Counted from the first letter of the stretch, positions 25,652 through 34,362 are shown. The stretch is 64,000 nt of DNA from Peribacillus sp. FSL E2-0218 (GCF_037992945.1 NZ_CP150304.1:4405501-4469500); one strand, 5' to 3'. Notes: a model not told the origin generated them from the sequence alone. Program-made: numbers and translations.

Positions 25652-27115
25652 CTAAAGGTCCTTCATCCTTTTTAATGTGTATAGGAAGTATTCCCAGTTA
25701 TTTATCGTCGAGGGGATGCTGAGATGTTCATCAGGTGTATGGACGGAAAATATATCCGGCCCGATCGCAACGGCATCCAATCCTGGTATCTTATCGATGA
25801 ACACCCCGCATTCAATTCCTGCATGGACAGCGATGATTTCAATCTCCGCATCATACTTGTCTTGATATGCTGCTTCAAATAATTTCTTGAGTTTCGAATC
25901 AGGATTATAAGGCCATTCCGGATAATCCGCATCAATCAGTAGGTCGCAGCCGAGCATGTCCGCGATGGCCTTTGCCTGGGTGACCATATGGTATTTGATG
26001 CTTTTGATCGAGCTTCTGATTTCACTTTCGAATGTCAATTCGGCCTCATTGGCAGTAACGACCCCTAGATTCGTCGAGCTCTCGACCAATCCCTTTATGC
26101 CCATGCTCATTCCTTGTACGCCATGGGGGATGATCAATAGGGAGGAAATGGCTTTAGCCGCCGTCTCCTTGGAAAAAACGGTGTCAGAAACGGAGAAGCT
26201 CCGGTCAAACTTTATCGACACTTCAGGATCGGAGGATTGCCTTTCATTTTTAAACGTTTCGTCCCATTGCTGGATTTTCTCCTTTACCTTCTGCTCATCC
26301 TCAACATGAAACCGTACCATTGCCTCTGCTTCACGAGGGATCGCATTCCCTTTTAGCCCCCCGCTCATTTGCTCAATAAAGCATGGGAATTCCATCATTA
26401 AATCCTGTAATATTCTTCCCAACAGTTTATTGGCATTGCCTCTTTCCTTATCGATCGATATACCTGAATGTCCGCCCTTCAGCCCTTTAATCCTGATACT
26501 ATAGGGAACTGCATCGTTAGGGGCGGCTTCCCATGTGATCGGGAGGATCTGTCTGACGCGGATTCCCCCTGCACTGCTGACGAGCAGCTTTCCGTCTTCC
26601 TCCGAATCGATATTGATCAGCATTTTTCCCTTGAAGTGAGCTGCATCAACGGCAAGGGCCCCGTTCATCGTCGTTTCTTCTTCGGTCGTTATCACGATTT
26701 CAAGCGCAGGATGCGGGATATCATTCGCATCCAGAAGAGCTAATGCATAAGCAACCGCAATGCCGTTATCAGCACCTAGAGTGGTATCCGTCGCATAGAG
26801 CATGTCGCCGATAATCCGTAATTGGAGGGGATCGTTCTCAAAATCGTGAAGGGTCCCCTTATTCTTTTCGCATACCATATCCATATGTCCCTGGATGATG
26901 ATGGCAGGAGCGCTTTCATACCCAGGTGCCGCCGGCTTTTTAATGATGACATTCAGGGCTTCATCCTGGATTGCCTCTAGGCCCCTTTCCTTCGCAAAAC
27001 GAACCAGATAATCACTGATCGCTTTTTCATTTCCCGAACCTCTCGGGATTTTCGAAATCTCTGCAAAATAATGAAACACGGGATGGTCCGTTAATTCTTC
27101 CAACGTGCGATACAT
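25652..27115 (-). CDS. pepD: Aminoacyl-histidine dipeptidase (M20, PepD)
   Basis: A 487-residue cytosolic metallodipeptidase of the PepD branch of family M20. It shows 'IQGHMDMVCEK' (zinc His/Asp), 'LGADNGIAVAYALALLD' (bridging Asp), 'VITTEEETTMNGA' (catalytic Glu pair) and a C-terminal 'VHAGIECGVF' histidine. It cleaves Xaa-His and other dipeptides. The ATG at 27115 is preferred because AAAGGGTG lies just upstream; an in-frame start seven codons earlier would overlap that site. Its role is peptide turnover. Confidence 0.92.
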   Translation of the reverse strand: MYRTLEELTDHPVFHYFAEISKIPRGSGNEKAISDYLVRFAKERGLEAIQDEALNVIIKKPAAPGYESAPAIIIQGHMDMVCEKNKGTLHDFENDPLQLRIIGDMLYATDTTLGADNGIAVAYALALLDANDIPHPALEIVITTEEETTMNGALAVDAAHFKGKMLINIDSEEDGKLLVSSAGGIRVRQILPITWEAAPNDAVPYSIRIKGLKGGHSGISIDKERGNANKLLGRILQDLMMEFPCFIEQMSGGLKGNAIPREAEAMVRFHVEDEQKVKEKIQQWDETFKNERQSSDPEVSIKFDRSFSVSDTVFSKETAAKAISSLLIIPHGVQGMSMGIKGLVESSTNLGVVTANEAELTFESEIRSSIKSIKYHMVTQAKAIADMLGCDLLIDADYPEWPYNPDSKLKKLFEAAYQDKYDAEIEIIAVHAGIECGVFIDKIPGLDAVAIGPDIFSVHTPDEHLSIPSTINNWEYFLYTLKRMKDL

Positions 27116-27163
27116 GAAAAACACCCTTTCATACAACCTATTTATATAACTTGGAACACTTCG

Positions 27164-27775
27164 TCACCAGCATCTTCCCTTCCCAGGCAGGATCTTAACC
27201 ACCCTGGAGAAAAGGGGATATAGGAGGTATCCCAAGTAAACACCGCTCATGTTCAGGATAAGGTCATCCACATCCAAGCTTCCGCGCCGCAGAACGAACT
27301 GACTGATCTCGATGATGAAAATCAAGGTGAACGGATAAAGGAATTTCGTTAAGGCGGTCGGCTCTTTCCCTTCCCTGGACAACAAATACAGCCCAAACGG
27401 AATGAAGAGTCCCACATTGGCACTAAGGTTATAAAATGACACAAACCCATCCATTTTGTTCGATGCATAAGATAGAATGGTGGAAAATGGAATCATATTA
27501 TAGGAATAGACCTGACCTGTTGGCCGAAAAAACAGCAAAACCGATAGTGATGTACTGTAGCCGACAAATGCGGCCTGCCATAAAAAACGCCGGACGGTGA
27601 TCACTTCTCTGCGAAAATAAACAACGGCGAACGAAACGAGCATGAGGATACAAAACCAGACAACCAGGATTGCCAAAGGATTCAAATATAAGGAAAGCTT
27701 AAGAAACAAAGGCAGACCGCAAAAAAATAACGCTTGCGACAGAAACAAGGAAAGCAGGACCGATTTTAGCGACAT
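27164..27775 (-). CDS. VanZ-like membrane protein
   Basis: A 203-residue membrane protein with about six hydrophobic segments. The VanZ signature is visible as 'NLSANVGLFIPFGLYLL' plus 'EISQFVLRRGSLDVDDLILNMSGVYLGYLLY'. VanZ of the vancomycin cluster gives low teicoplanin resistance, but most members, including this orphan, have no established function. AGGAGG precedes the ATG. It is not next to other glycopeptide-resistance genes. Confidence 0.88.
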   Translation of the reverse strand: MSLKSVLLSLFLSQALFFCGLPLFLKLSLYLNPLAILVVWFCILMLVSFAVVYFRREVITVRRFLWQAAFVGYSTSLSVLLFFRPTGQVYSYNMIPFSTILSYASNKMDGFVSFYNLSANVGLFIPFGLYLLSREGKEPTALTKFLYPFTLIFIIEISQFVLRRGSLDVDDLILNMSGVYLGYLLYPLFSRVVKILPGKGRCW

Positions 27776-27883
27776 ATGCGTTCATCCTCCTTCCAAATCA
27801 TACCTATCTTTTTATCCTAGGGCATCTTCCACAAACCGTCAACAAACGTCTCAATCGTGTGATGCCGGGTTAAAAGCGCTCCC

Positions 27884-28708
27884 TTATTCGACTTCCACCA
27901 TGATCTGGGTCAGGTAATTTTCATATCCCTTTACCGAGACTTCATCCAGGATGTATTCTTCGTAGGCAAACGATTTGATGTTCAAGTTTTCATGTTCCAT
28001 GAAGCGGACGATTCTTTTATAAGTTTCGGAAATATTTTCATAGCTTCCCTTATGGTAGGCAACGATATAAAGTCCCTTCGGTTTGGCATGGAAGGCAGGG
28101 GTATGATGTGCATCATTTACTTTCGTGTAAAGAAACGAATAATTATCATGATCTCCGTCGAGGATTCTTTCTCTGCTTATCATCGCCCCGATAGGGAATC
28201 CGGTGTAAAATTCATTGTCATTGCAGAAATCGATGAAGTCCGAAGTCGCTTTCAAGAATTCGGCATCAGAAGAGTTCAGGATGGATTCACTGAGAAAAAG
28301 CTGTTCTTCCTCCTCGAGTCTCAAGGTGATTTGCGAGTCATCCATACATAGCGCTTTTTCAGTGAGAGAGATTTTCGTTTCGATGATTTTCTGCATACGA
28401 TGAAGATTTCTTATCTTTTTTTCCAATTCCAGCGACTTTTCTTTGAAAAGCTCGATCAGTTCCAGAGGTGACCGGTTGGTAAGAAACCACTTAATCTCCT
28501 TCAATGGCATATTGAATTCCTTTAATAATGAAATGACAGAAAAAACTTCAAATTGTTGATAGGAATAATATCGATACCCTTTGTCGTTTTTAATGTCGGG
28601 AGTCAGAAGCCCAATTTCATCATAATGGATGAGCGTTTGTTTCTTTACATTGCATAATTTGGCGAATTCACCGGTTGTGAAATATTTTCCTATATTTAAC
28701 TCGGACAT
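27884..28708 (-). CDS. bltR: MerR-family multidrug-responsive regulator, BltR-like
   Basis: A 274-residue activator: winged-helix MerR domain (about residues 9-78, 'YFTTGEFAKLCNVKKQTLIHYDEIGLL'), coiled coil (80-120) and a C-terminal GyrI/BmrR-like ligand pocket. It is divergent from an acetyltransferase that is clearly BltD-like, and B. subtilis BltR controls blt-bltD, so I call it BltR-like. It should twist the 19-bp-spacer promoter at 28723-28753 when bound to a cationic hydrophobic drug or polyamine-like ligand. Confidence 0.8.
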   Translation of the reverse strand: MSELNIGKYFTTGEFAKLCNVKKQTLIHYDEIGLLTPDIKNDKGYRYYSYQQFEVFSVISLLKEFNMPLKEIKWFLTNRSPLELIELFKEKSLELEKKIRNLHRMQKIIETKISLTEKALCMDDSQITLRLEEEEQLFLSESILNSSDAEFLKATSDFIDFCNDNEFYTGFPIGAMISRERILDGDHDNYSFLYTKVNDAHHTPAFHAKPKGLYIVAYHKGSYENISETYKRIVRFMEHENLNIKSFAYEEYILDEVSVKGYENYLTQIMVEVE

Positions 28709-28722
28709 TTTGATCTCTCCTC

Positions 28723-28753
28723 TTGACTATATGGTAACCAGATACCTTAGGGT
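28723..28753 (+). promoter_or_regulatory. MerR-type promoter with 19-bp spacer
   Basis: TTGACT (28723-28728), a 19-base spacer containing the dyad GGTA...TACC (28733-28746), then a weak -10 TAGGGT (28748-28753). The overlong spacer with a central dyad is the hallmark of promoters activated by MerR-family proteins. It reads toward the acetyltransferase gene. Confidence 0.7.
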
Positions 28754-28811
28754 ATTAGTATATCATCATAACAAAACGGATAAACCGGAGCGAATTGAGG
28801 AAGGAAATTAT

Positions 28812-29261
28812 ATGACAGTCCATATTAAAGAAGTCACGAACGAAAATAGAGCGGAGATTTTGAAGCTGCACATCCATGAAAAGCAAAGAACATTTATCGA
28901 AACGACCGAGCAATGTTTGAAAGATGCACGGGAATGTAAATATTACAGGCCAGTCGGTCTTTATACGGAAGATACCTTGGTCGGTTTTGCGATGTATGGT
29001 TTTTTCCCTGGCGAAGGGGAGCATGGCCGAGTTTGGCTCGACCGTTTTTTCATTGACGCAAAGCATCAGGGCCAGGGCCTTGGAACAATCCTGCTCGAGG
29101 CTTTGATCGAACGGTTAACCATGGAGTATGATTGCCCCGAGGTCTATTTGAGCATAGTCGAAGAGAATCAGGCTGCTTCTCACTTGTATAGGAAATTCGG
29201 CTTTGCCTTCAATGGCGAAGCAGATTTCAACAATGAAAGAGTCATGGTCAAGAAAATATGA
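28812..29261 (+). CDS. bltD: Spermine/spermidine acetyltransferase, BltD-like
   Basis: A 149-residue GNAT enzyme, nearly collinear with B. subtilis BltD as I remember it: 'CKYYRPVGLYTEDTLVGFAMYGFFP', 'GRVWLDRFFID', the acetyl-CoA loop 'QGQGLGTILL' and the C-terminal 'FGFAFNGEADFN'. It acetylates spermidine/spermine, lowering their charge. The ATG at 28812 follows GAGGAAGGAA. In B. subtilis bltD is co-transcribed behind the pump gene blt; here it directly follows the MerR-type promoter and no pump is present. Confidence 0.88.
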   Translation: MTVHIKEVTNENRAEILKLHIHEKQRTFIETTEQCLKDARECKYYRPVGLYTEDTLVGFAMYGFFPGEGEHGRVWLDRFFIDAKHQGQGLGTILLEALIERLTMEYDCPEVYLSIVEENQAASHLYRKFGFAFNGEADFNNERVMVKKI

Positions 29262-29301
29262 GCATGGAGGAAACATGCGAAAAAAGTCCTTAAATGAAAA
29301 A

Positions 29302-29345
29302 GGTTGCCCCCTAGAAGTCTTATTCCTGACTTTTGGGACAGCCCC
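29302..29345 (+). terminator. Imperfect terminator-like hairpin after bltD
   Basis: GGTTGCCCC plus AAGTC pair imperfectly with GACTT plus GGGACAGCC. The T run is weak, so efficiency is doubtful. Confidence 0.4.
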
Positions 29346-29397
29346 TGAATAGATATACTGTTTTATTTTCCATTGATTAATAAAAATATATCGTGTT

Positions 29398-30042
29398 TTA
29401 TTTATATTTCACTTTAATATAAGGAGCACCTACAGCATATGCGGTATTTGAATAATACGTATTTATAACCTTTCCAGTAGGGCTTTTTACTACATGCTTA
29501 AATCTTTTGAAAGTAATGTCTGACCAAACACCTAATCTACTATATTTTTTTGAATTAGCTGGGATGGTAGCAGAAACTGATGTATTATGAGATACACTAA
29601 CCCCCACATTATAACCACTATAACTATAAGAACCTGAAATAGTATAAGATTTCCCACGAGAAATAGTATAACTGCTAGCTTTAATCCAAGCATTTGTAAG
29701 AGGATGATAGTTCACCCATTTTTCTTTTGTTGTATTAGTAGTAATAGTAGTAGTTGTAGTTTTATTGCACGTTGCGCATCTAGGAACAATTTTAATCATT
29801 TGGTTATCTAAATAGGCATTATAATCTTCTACTGTATCAAAAAACACTAAAGTCCCATCGTCTTTTGTTAACCTATACGGAGTATCAACTGTTAATCCTA
29901 CATTGGCTTCTTCAATATCAAAAACAGAATCGGCTCCTTTATCTGCAGAAACTTTTGATAGGTTCAAAGATCCGATTAATAAAATAAATAGACTGAAAAG
30001 ACTAAGAAGTCGAATGTAAAACTTTTGGTTATAAATTCTCAT
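29398..30042 (-). CDS. Secreted hypothetical protein, beta-rich, AT-rich gene
   Basis: A 214-residue exported protein: signal peptide to about residue 33 (VSA then DKG), a 55-residue acidic segment, a CATC pair (Cys89, Cys92), a threonine run (95-105), and a C-terminal half rich in Ser/Tyr/Thr beta strands ('YTISRGKSYTISGSYSYSGYN', 'VSVSHNTSVSATIP'). I know no family for it. AGGGGAGA precedes the ATG. The gene is clearly more AT-rich than its neighbours, suggesting horizontal acquisition. It is transcribed divergently from a 60-residue membrane protein across a shared dyad (30074-30092), which is compatible with, but does not prove, a toxin/immunity arrangement. Confidence 0.75.
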   Translation of the reverse strand: MRIYNQKFYIRLLSLFSLFILLIGSLNLSKVSADKGADSVFDIEEANVGLTVDTPYRLTKDDGTLVFFDTVEDYNAYLDNQMIKIVPRCATCNKTTTTTITTNTTKEKWVNYHPLTNAWIKASSYTISRGKSYTISGSYSYSGYNVGVSVSHNTSVSATIPANSKKYSRLGVWSDITFKRFKHVVKSPTGKVINTYYSNTAYAVGAPYIKVKYK

Positions 30043-30073
30043 TTTTAAATCTCCCCTTTTTTCCTATATTTTC

Positions 30074-30092
30074 TGTATAATATCATTATACA
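30074..30092. promoter_or_regulatory. Perfect dyad between two divergent AT-rich genes
   Basis: TGTATAAT-ATC-ATTATACA is a 19-bp palindrome. Read on the minus strand it provides a TATAAT -10 box 17 bases from TTTGTA (30113-30108), so a bound repressor would occlude the promoter of the secreted-protein gene. No regulator gene is adjacent. Confidence 0.6.
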
Positions 30093-30135
30093 TTTTTTAA
30101 AAAATAATACAAATTAACCAAGTGGAGGTAAAATA

Positions 30136-30318
30136 ATGAAATTATTAACCGGTACTCTAGCATTATCCGTTTCTTTTATACTATTTATTTATTTATATGG
30201 TTTAAAGGTTGATTCTTCTATTAAATACAATGCAACATTTTATACTTTTCCCGCACTTCTATTTTTTATAGCCTTATTTTGTTTTGTGTCATTGATGGTA
30301 AACAACAACAAAGACTGA
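30136..30318 (+). CDS. Small two-helix membrane protein
   Basis: A 60-residue protein with a near-ideal ribosome site (GTGGAGGT seven bases before the ATG). Two hydrophobic segments (about 3-22 and 36-55) flank a short polar loop 'KVDSSIKYNATFYTF'; the charged end is NNNKD. No family recognised. It shares AT-rich composition with the divergent secreted-protein gene and is followed by strong terminators, so the pair forms a self-contained unit. The membrane location would suit an immunity or export-helper role, but this is inference. Confidence 0.7.
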   Translation: MKLLTGTLALSVSFILFIYLYGLKVDSSIKYNATFYTFPALLFFIALFCFVSLMVNNNKD

Positions 30319-30346
30319 AAGAAAATAAAAATGTTTAGGCTAAAAA

Positions 30347-30390
30347 GGGCGTCAATTAGGCCGATTTCGACTTTTTGACGCCCCTTCTTT
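30347..30390 (+). terminator. Terminator after the small membrane protein gene
   Basis: GGGCGTCAA (30347-30355) pairs with TTGACGCCC (30375-30383), followed by CTTCTTT. On the opposite strand the stem is followed by TTTTTAG, so it may work both ways. Confidence 0.75.
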
Positions 30391-30394
30391 AAAA

Positions 30395-30433
30395 TCAAGA
30401 ATGCTGATTTAAATGCATTCTTGAATTTTTTTT
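30395..30433. terminator. Bidirectional terminator between convergent genes
   Basis: TCAAGAATGC (30395-30404) and GCATTCTTGA (30415-30424) form a perfect stem. On the plus strand ATTTTTTTT follows; on the minus strand TTTTAAAG follows, serving the ABC-2 permease gene. Confidence 0.85.
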
Positions 30434-30480
30434 GCTTCTTTTGGCTGATTTTATCCTTTCGGGACAACCATTGCACTCAT

Positions 30481-31497
30481 TCATAAGGAACGGTATCTTT
30501 TCAAGCTAATGATATTGATCGTTATGAACACGGCCGAAAATGCCACGAGTACGATAAGATCCAGGAATACATCAGCGAAAGAAAAACCTTTATACATGAT
30601 GCCGTTCATGGCATCCGATGCGTAATAAAGCGGCATGATTTTGCCGATTTTTTGCAGCCAGTCCGCCATGCCATCCAAGGGGAATATCCCTGTGAAGAAA
30701 ATCTGCGGCACGATGACGAGCGGGATGAATTGCACCATTTGGAATTCGGAGGTGGCGAAACTGGACAGCAGCGTGCCAAGCGATAAGGCCACGAGTGCGA
30801 CAAGTATATTCGTCAATAACACGAGCCATATGGAGCCCACGAGCACGATATCCAGTACGTTGACGGCATAGAGGACGACGATGATCGTCTGAATGAGGGC
30901 AAATGAACCATAGCCGATCACATAGCCGGCGACGATTTCATGCCGCTTGATCGGCGTGGCCAGCAGCCGCTCCAGCGTTCCGCTTGTTCGCTCCTTCAAA
31001 AGCGCGATTCCCGCTATCAAAAACACGAAGAAAAAAACGAAAAAGCTCACGAGCATCGGACTGAAGGTGTCAAAGCCCTTTGTATTTTCATCTCCGTACA
31101 CATATTGCGATTCAATGGAAGGCATTTTGCTTGTATGTCCTTGCAGTCCCAGCATCAGCTGCATTTGGACGGCTTTTGCCCGTGCTGGTTCGTCGTTCAA
31201 CAGCGTAAGCTCCATTTTTCCATGTTCAACGTGTAACCAGCCATCCGTTTTGGTTTCAATCATTCGTTTCCTTGAAAACTCCTCAGCTGCCTTTACTTGA
31301 AAATCGGCCTGTCCCAATCCAGCGACCGTGCTTTGATCACTGCCGGTTACGACGATTTTCAACTCACTCGCTTCTGTGCCAAAAATGAAGTACATGAGCG
31401 TTAAGATGAGCAAGGGGGCGAGGAAAAATAAAGCTAGGGTCCTTCGATCACGGCGCAGCTGCTGGATGATTCGCGTCACGAGAGAGGAAATCCGCAT
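30481..31497 (-). CDS. ABC-2-type transporter permease
   Basis: A 338-residue export permease: one N-terminal membrane segment (about 22-40), a large extracytoplasmic loop (45-150), and five membrane segments in the C-terminal half, including the family region 'LKERTSGTLERLLATPIKRHEIVAGYVIGYG' and 'FIPLVIVPQIFFTGIFPLDGMADWLQ'. Its start codon overlaps the ATPase stop (TAATG), so the two subunits are translationally coupled. Likely cargo is a drug, lipid or peptide. Regulation is probably by the divergent TetR-family gene. Confidence 0.9.
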   Translation of the reverse strand: MRISSLVTRIIQQLRRDRRTLALFFLAPLLILTLMYFIFGTEASELKIVVTGSDQSTVAGLGQADFQVKAAEEFSRKRMIETKTDGWLHVEHGKMELTLLNDEPARAKAVQMQLMLGLQGHTSKMPSIESQYVYGDENTKGFDTFSPMLVSFFVFFFVFLIAGIALLKERTSGTLERLLATPIKRHEIVAGYVIGYGSFALIQTIIVVLYAVNVLDIVLVGSIWLVLLTNILVALVALSLGTLLSSFATSEFQMVQFIPLVIVPQIFFTGIFPLDGMADWLQKIGKIMPLYYASDAMNGIMYKGFSFADVFLDLIVLVAFSAVFITINIISLKRYRSL

Positions 31498-32219
31498 TAC
31501 CGTCCGCCTCCAATCTTTAAAAATACATCATCAAGCGTTTCCGCCGCAAATTGTCCTTTTAATGCGGCAGGCGTTCCCGATGCAATGATAGCTCCCTCAC
31601 GCAGCATCGCCAGTTCATCGCATCGTTCTGCCTCATCCATGACATGCGTCGTTATCACGATCGTCTTGTGCTCTTCATCTCTTAACCGCTCCAGCTCCTG
31701 CCAAATGTTTCGTTTTAGCATAGGATCGATCCCCACCGTCGGTTCATCCAAAATGAGGATTTCGGGATTTTGGATGAGGGCGATCGCCAAGGACAAACGG
31801 CGCTTCATCCCCCCGGAATAATGGGCAATCCGAGTGTTCAAATCATTCGTTAATCCGACGATTTCAGCTGCATATCGGATCCGCTCGCTTCTTTCCTTTT
31901 TCGATAACCGATATAGCTTCGCAAAAAACTCAAGGTTTTCAGCACCAGTCAGCTCAGTATACAAAGCATCGGATTGTGCCATATAGCCGATTTCCATCAA
32001 CAATGTTTCATTTGGCACCTTATGATCGAGAACCGTGACGCTCCCGGCATCCGGCTTAATCAGGCCGACAATCATTTTGATCAAGGTCGTCTTACCGCAT
32101 CCTGAAGGACCTAACAAGCCGAATATTCCACTTTTTTCTATCGTGAGGTCCAAGGGCTGAATGACCCTTTTATGTTGAAAGCCTTTGGCAATACCTTCCA
32201 TGATAATCGCATGTTTCAT
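31497..32219 (-). CDS. ABC transporter ATP-binding protein (exporter)
   Basis: A 240-residue ATPase with Walker A GPSGCGKTT, Q-loop 'IGYMAQSDALY', signature YSGGMKRR, Walker B ILILDEPT and H-loop 'VITTHVMDEAERCDEL' (YhfM/CcmA-like export branch). I choose the ATG at 32219, nine bases after AAGGGAG, over the GTG at 32228 that abuts the ribosome site. First gene of a two-gene exporter operon, divergent from a TetR-type regulator. Confidence 0.93.
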   Translation of the reverse strand: MKHAIIMEGIAKGFQHKRVIQPLDLTIEKSGIFGLLGPSGCGKTTLIKMIVGLIKPDAGSVTVLDHKVPNETLLMEIGYMAQSDALYTELTGAENLEFFAKLYRLSKKERSERIRYAAEIVGLTNDLNTRIAHYSGGMKRRLSLAIALIQNPEILILDEPTVGIDPMLKRNIWQELERLRDEEHKTIVITTHVMDEAERCDELAMLREGAIIASGTPAALKGQFAAETLDDVFLKIGGGR

Positions 32220-32245
32220 TGGACGCACTCCCTTCCACTTTAATT

Positions 32246-32256
32246 AACACGGTGTT
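32246..32256. promoter_or_regulatory. Candidate operator, short dyad
   Basis: AACACGGTGTT is an 11-base palindrome with one central base, 27 bp from the exporter start codon. Confidence 0.4.
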
Positions 32257-32297
32257 GAATGTATCATCATTCTAAGGTAGCATGAGTTTCAATACAA

Positions 32298-32321
32298 TGA
32301 ACAGATTTTGAAAAATGTTCA
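32298..32321. promoter_or_regulatory. Candidate TetR operator dyad
   Basis: TGAACA (32298-32303) and TGTTCA (32316-32321) are inverted around an AT-rich 12-base centre, just upstream of the TetR-family start, between it and the exporter genes. Confidence 0.5.
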
Positions 32322-32343
32322 GTGAAGTGAGGGAGATATTCAG

Positions 32344-32943
32344 ATGGCATCGATTCATGAGGAAATGATACAAAAAACGAAGGCGCATATCCAGCATCAC
32401 TTCATTGCACTCGTTGAAGCAGAAGGATTTACGCATGTGTCGGTAAAGAAGATTGCAGAGCGTGCGAACATCAATCGAGGCACCTTCTATCTTCATTATG
32501 CAGATAAATATGCGTTGATGGATCAATTACAGCAAGACTTGCTGGATGAACTTCAAGCACGCATTACGGCGATTTTACCGAAAGAGGCACTCCTTGCCCT
32601 TCATCAGCAACAGCTATATCCGCCTTTCGTCGCGATTTTCCAATTCATCGGTGAGCATGCCCAACCCTTGAGGGCGATTCTTGGTGATCAGGGCGATCCT
32701 TCTTTTGCGAAAAAAATAAAGCGTGTTTTCGGTGATGTCCTTTTGGATCGATTGATCAGCCAGCATCCTGCGGCTCTCAATGAAGCATTTCGAACATATA
32801 TGCACGCCTTTTTGACATCGGCGATTTTAGGGGTGATCCAGGAATGGCTGGAAAATTGCGAGGAACAGCCAGTGGAGGAAATGGCAAAGATACATTTTCA
32901 AATCTTGAATTTCATCAGCCAATTACGCACATTCATTAAATGA
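32344..32943 (+). CDS. TetR-family transcriptional regulator
   Basis: A 199-residue repressor: N-terminal helix-turn-helix ('FTHVSVKKIAERANINRGTFYLHYADKYAL', about residues 30-60) and an all-helical ligand domain of the TetR_C_33-like type. GGGAGATATTC precedes the ATG. Divergent from the ABC exporter operon with two dyads in between, so it almost certainly controls that operon and itself. The layout resembles yfiLMN/yfiR of B. subtilis. The inducer is unknown. Confidence 0.9.
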   Translation: MASIHEEMIQKTKAHIQHHFIALVEAEGFTHVSVKKIAERANINRGTFYLHYADKYALMDQLQQDLLDELQARITAILPKEALLALHQQQLYPPFVAIFQFIGEHAQPLRAILGDQGDPSFAKKIKRVFGDVLLDRLISQHPAALNEAFRTYMHAFLTSAILGVIQEWLENCEEQPVEEMAKIHFQILNFISQLRTFIK

Positions 32944-32989
32944 AATGGATATAAGGCATGTTCACCGCATGCCTTTTCGGAAAGGTCGC

Positions 32990-34243
32990 TTACACCTTTT
33001 TCTCCGCCATTCCCCCTTCACTGGAATAATACCTGCTTTTCACTGGCTTCATACTGAGTACACATAATAAAATCGAAAACGCAAGAAGCATCACGGAACC
33101 TGCAATCACGACGAACCGAATCGAAAGGAAATGGGCAGAAGCACCGACAATCACTGTTGTCATAATGATCAATAATGCTTCCAACAAACCGAACATGCTG
33201 CCCACCCTCCCCATGATGTCCGCCGGGATATTATTCTGATAAAAAGTTTGAAAGCCAGTATTAGCAAAAGCCAATGAAAAGGCAATAAGGAAAAATCCCG
33301 TGGCCGCGATTGAAAACGAAGTCGACACGGCATAAATCATATAACCGATCGAAACACATACGGAACCCAGGCCAATCAGATAGGATATCCGCACTTTACT
33401 GATGAATAATGCATTTATGATTGCTCCGGCAATGATACCCGCCCCGGCGATGCTTACGAGGAATCCGTAATCGCTGTCCGACAAAGAAAGCACGCTTTTG
33501 GCAAATGCTGCTTCTTGGGAGTCCATGGCCGTTTCCATTACGACCATGCAGCTGAACAAGAAATATATGAGCATCACATATGAGGCTTTCCGGCTGTAAT
33601 CGAGGACGATGCCCCAATCCTTTTTCACGATGGCCCAGGATAGGTGGCGATCGATAAGGCTAAAGGAATCATCCTTTTCAAGATCTGGCATGAATAGCGT
33701 GATCACGCCTGATAATACTAAGGCTAGAGCATTGATATAGATGGCAGCGACGGGGGTGCCGATTATGAAAAGGAGACCCGCTATCGCTGGTCCAATCAAA
33801 AAAGCCCCTGAATCGATCAAGCTTCGCAATGAGTTGAATCGTTTTCTTTGTTCGATTGGTATTAATTTTGTTATATACGTCCTTGATGTTGTACCAAACA
33901 CGGCCTCTGCCATATTGATCACCAATACGAGCGAATAGATCGCCCAAATGGAGGAAGTCAATGCCAGCAAAGCGATGAATGTCGCCCGGAATAGATCAAG
34001 TGTGACCATCATATTCCGCTTATTTCTCCGATCGATGACGCTGCCAGCCCAAACATTGGTCAACAATACCGCCAACGGTTTCACCATATATAAACCAGCG
34101 ACTGCTAAGGGAGACTTGGTCAAATCAAGAACGATTAAATTGAGGGCGATGAAATACACCCATGCGCCGAAGTTCGAAATCCCGATTCCGCACAATAAAA
34201 TGGAAGGATACTTCCATGATGACATTACATGTTTGAATCTCAT
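32990..34243 (-). CDS. MFS transporter
   Basis: A 417-residue major facilitator with about 12 membrane segments, of the MFS_3/EntS-like branch ('GIGISNFGAWVYFIALNLIVLDLTKSP', 'VWAGSVIDRRNKRNMMV' as the cytoplasmic A-motif loop). A likely efflux carrier; the substrate cannot be inferred. GGGGTGGGG lies seven bases before the ATG. It converges with the TetR gene and is not obviously linked to neighbours. Confidence 0.88.
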   Translation of the reverse strand: MRFKHVMSSWKYPSILLCGIGISNFGAWVYFIALNLIVLDLTKSPLAVAGLYMVKPLAVLLTNVWAGSVIDRRNKRNMMVTLDLFRATFIALLALTSSIWAIYSLVLVINMAEAVFGTTSRTYITKLIPIEQRKRFNSLRSLIDSGAFLIGPAIAGLLFIIGTPVAAIYINALALVLSGVITLFMPDLEKDDSFSLIDRHLSWAIVKKDWGIVLDYSRKASYVMLIYFLFSCMVVMETAMDSQEAAFAKSVLSLSDSDYGFLVSIAGAGIIAGAIINALFISKVRISYLIGLGSVCVSIGYMIYAVSTSFSIAATGFFLIAFSLAFANTGFQTFYQNNIPADIMGRVGSMFGLLEALLIIMTTVIVGASAHFLSIRFVVIAGSVMLLAFSILLCVLSMKPVKSRYYSSEGGMAEKKV

Positions 34244-34362
34244 CTATTCCCCACCCCTGGTTGTCATGCCCGGCTGAATGGCCTCCCTATCCGGTATTAC
34301 AACGAAGTCCTTTTTCCCTAAATTTTAACATTATCCATTCCGACATGTAAATGATTCCAACG

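Noticed and set aside
29302..29345. Remnant of an insertion sequence after bltD
   Set aside because: The GGTTGCCCC...GGGACAGCC pattern recalls IS ends, but it is a single short hairpin with no second end or coding remnant, so a terminator-like hairpin is the simpler reading.
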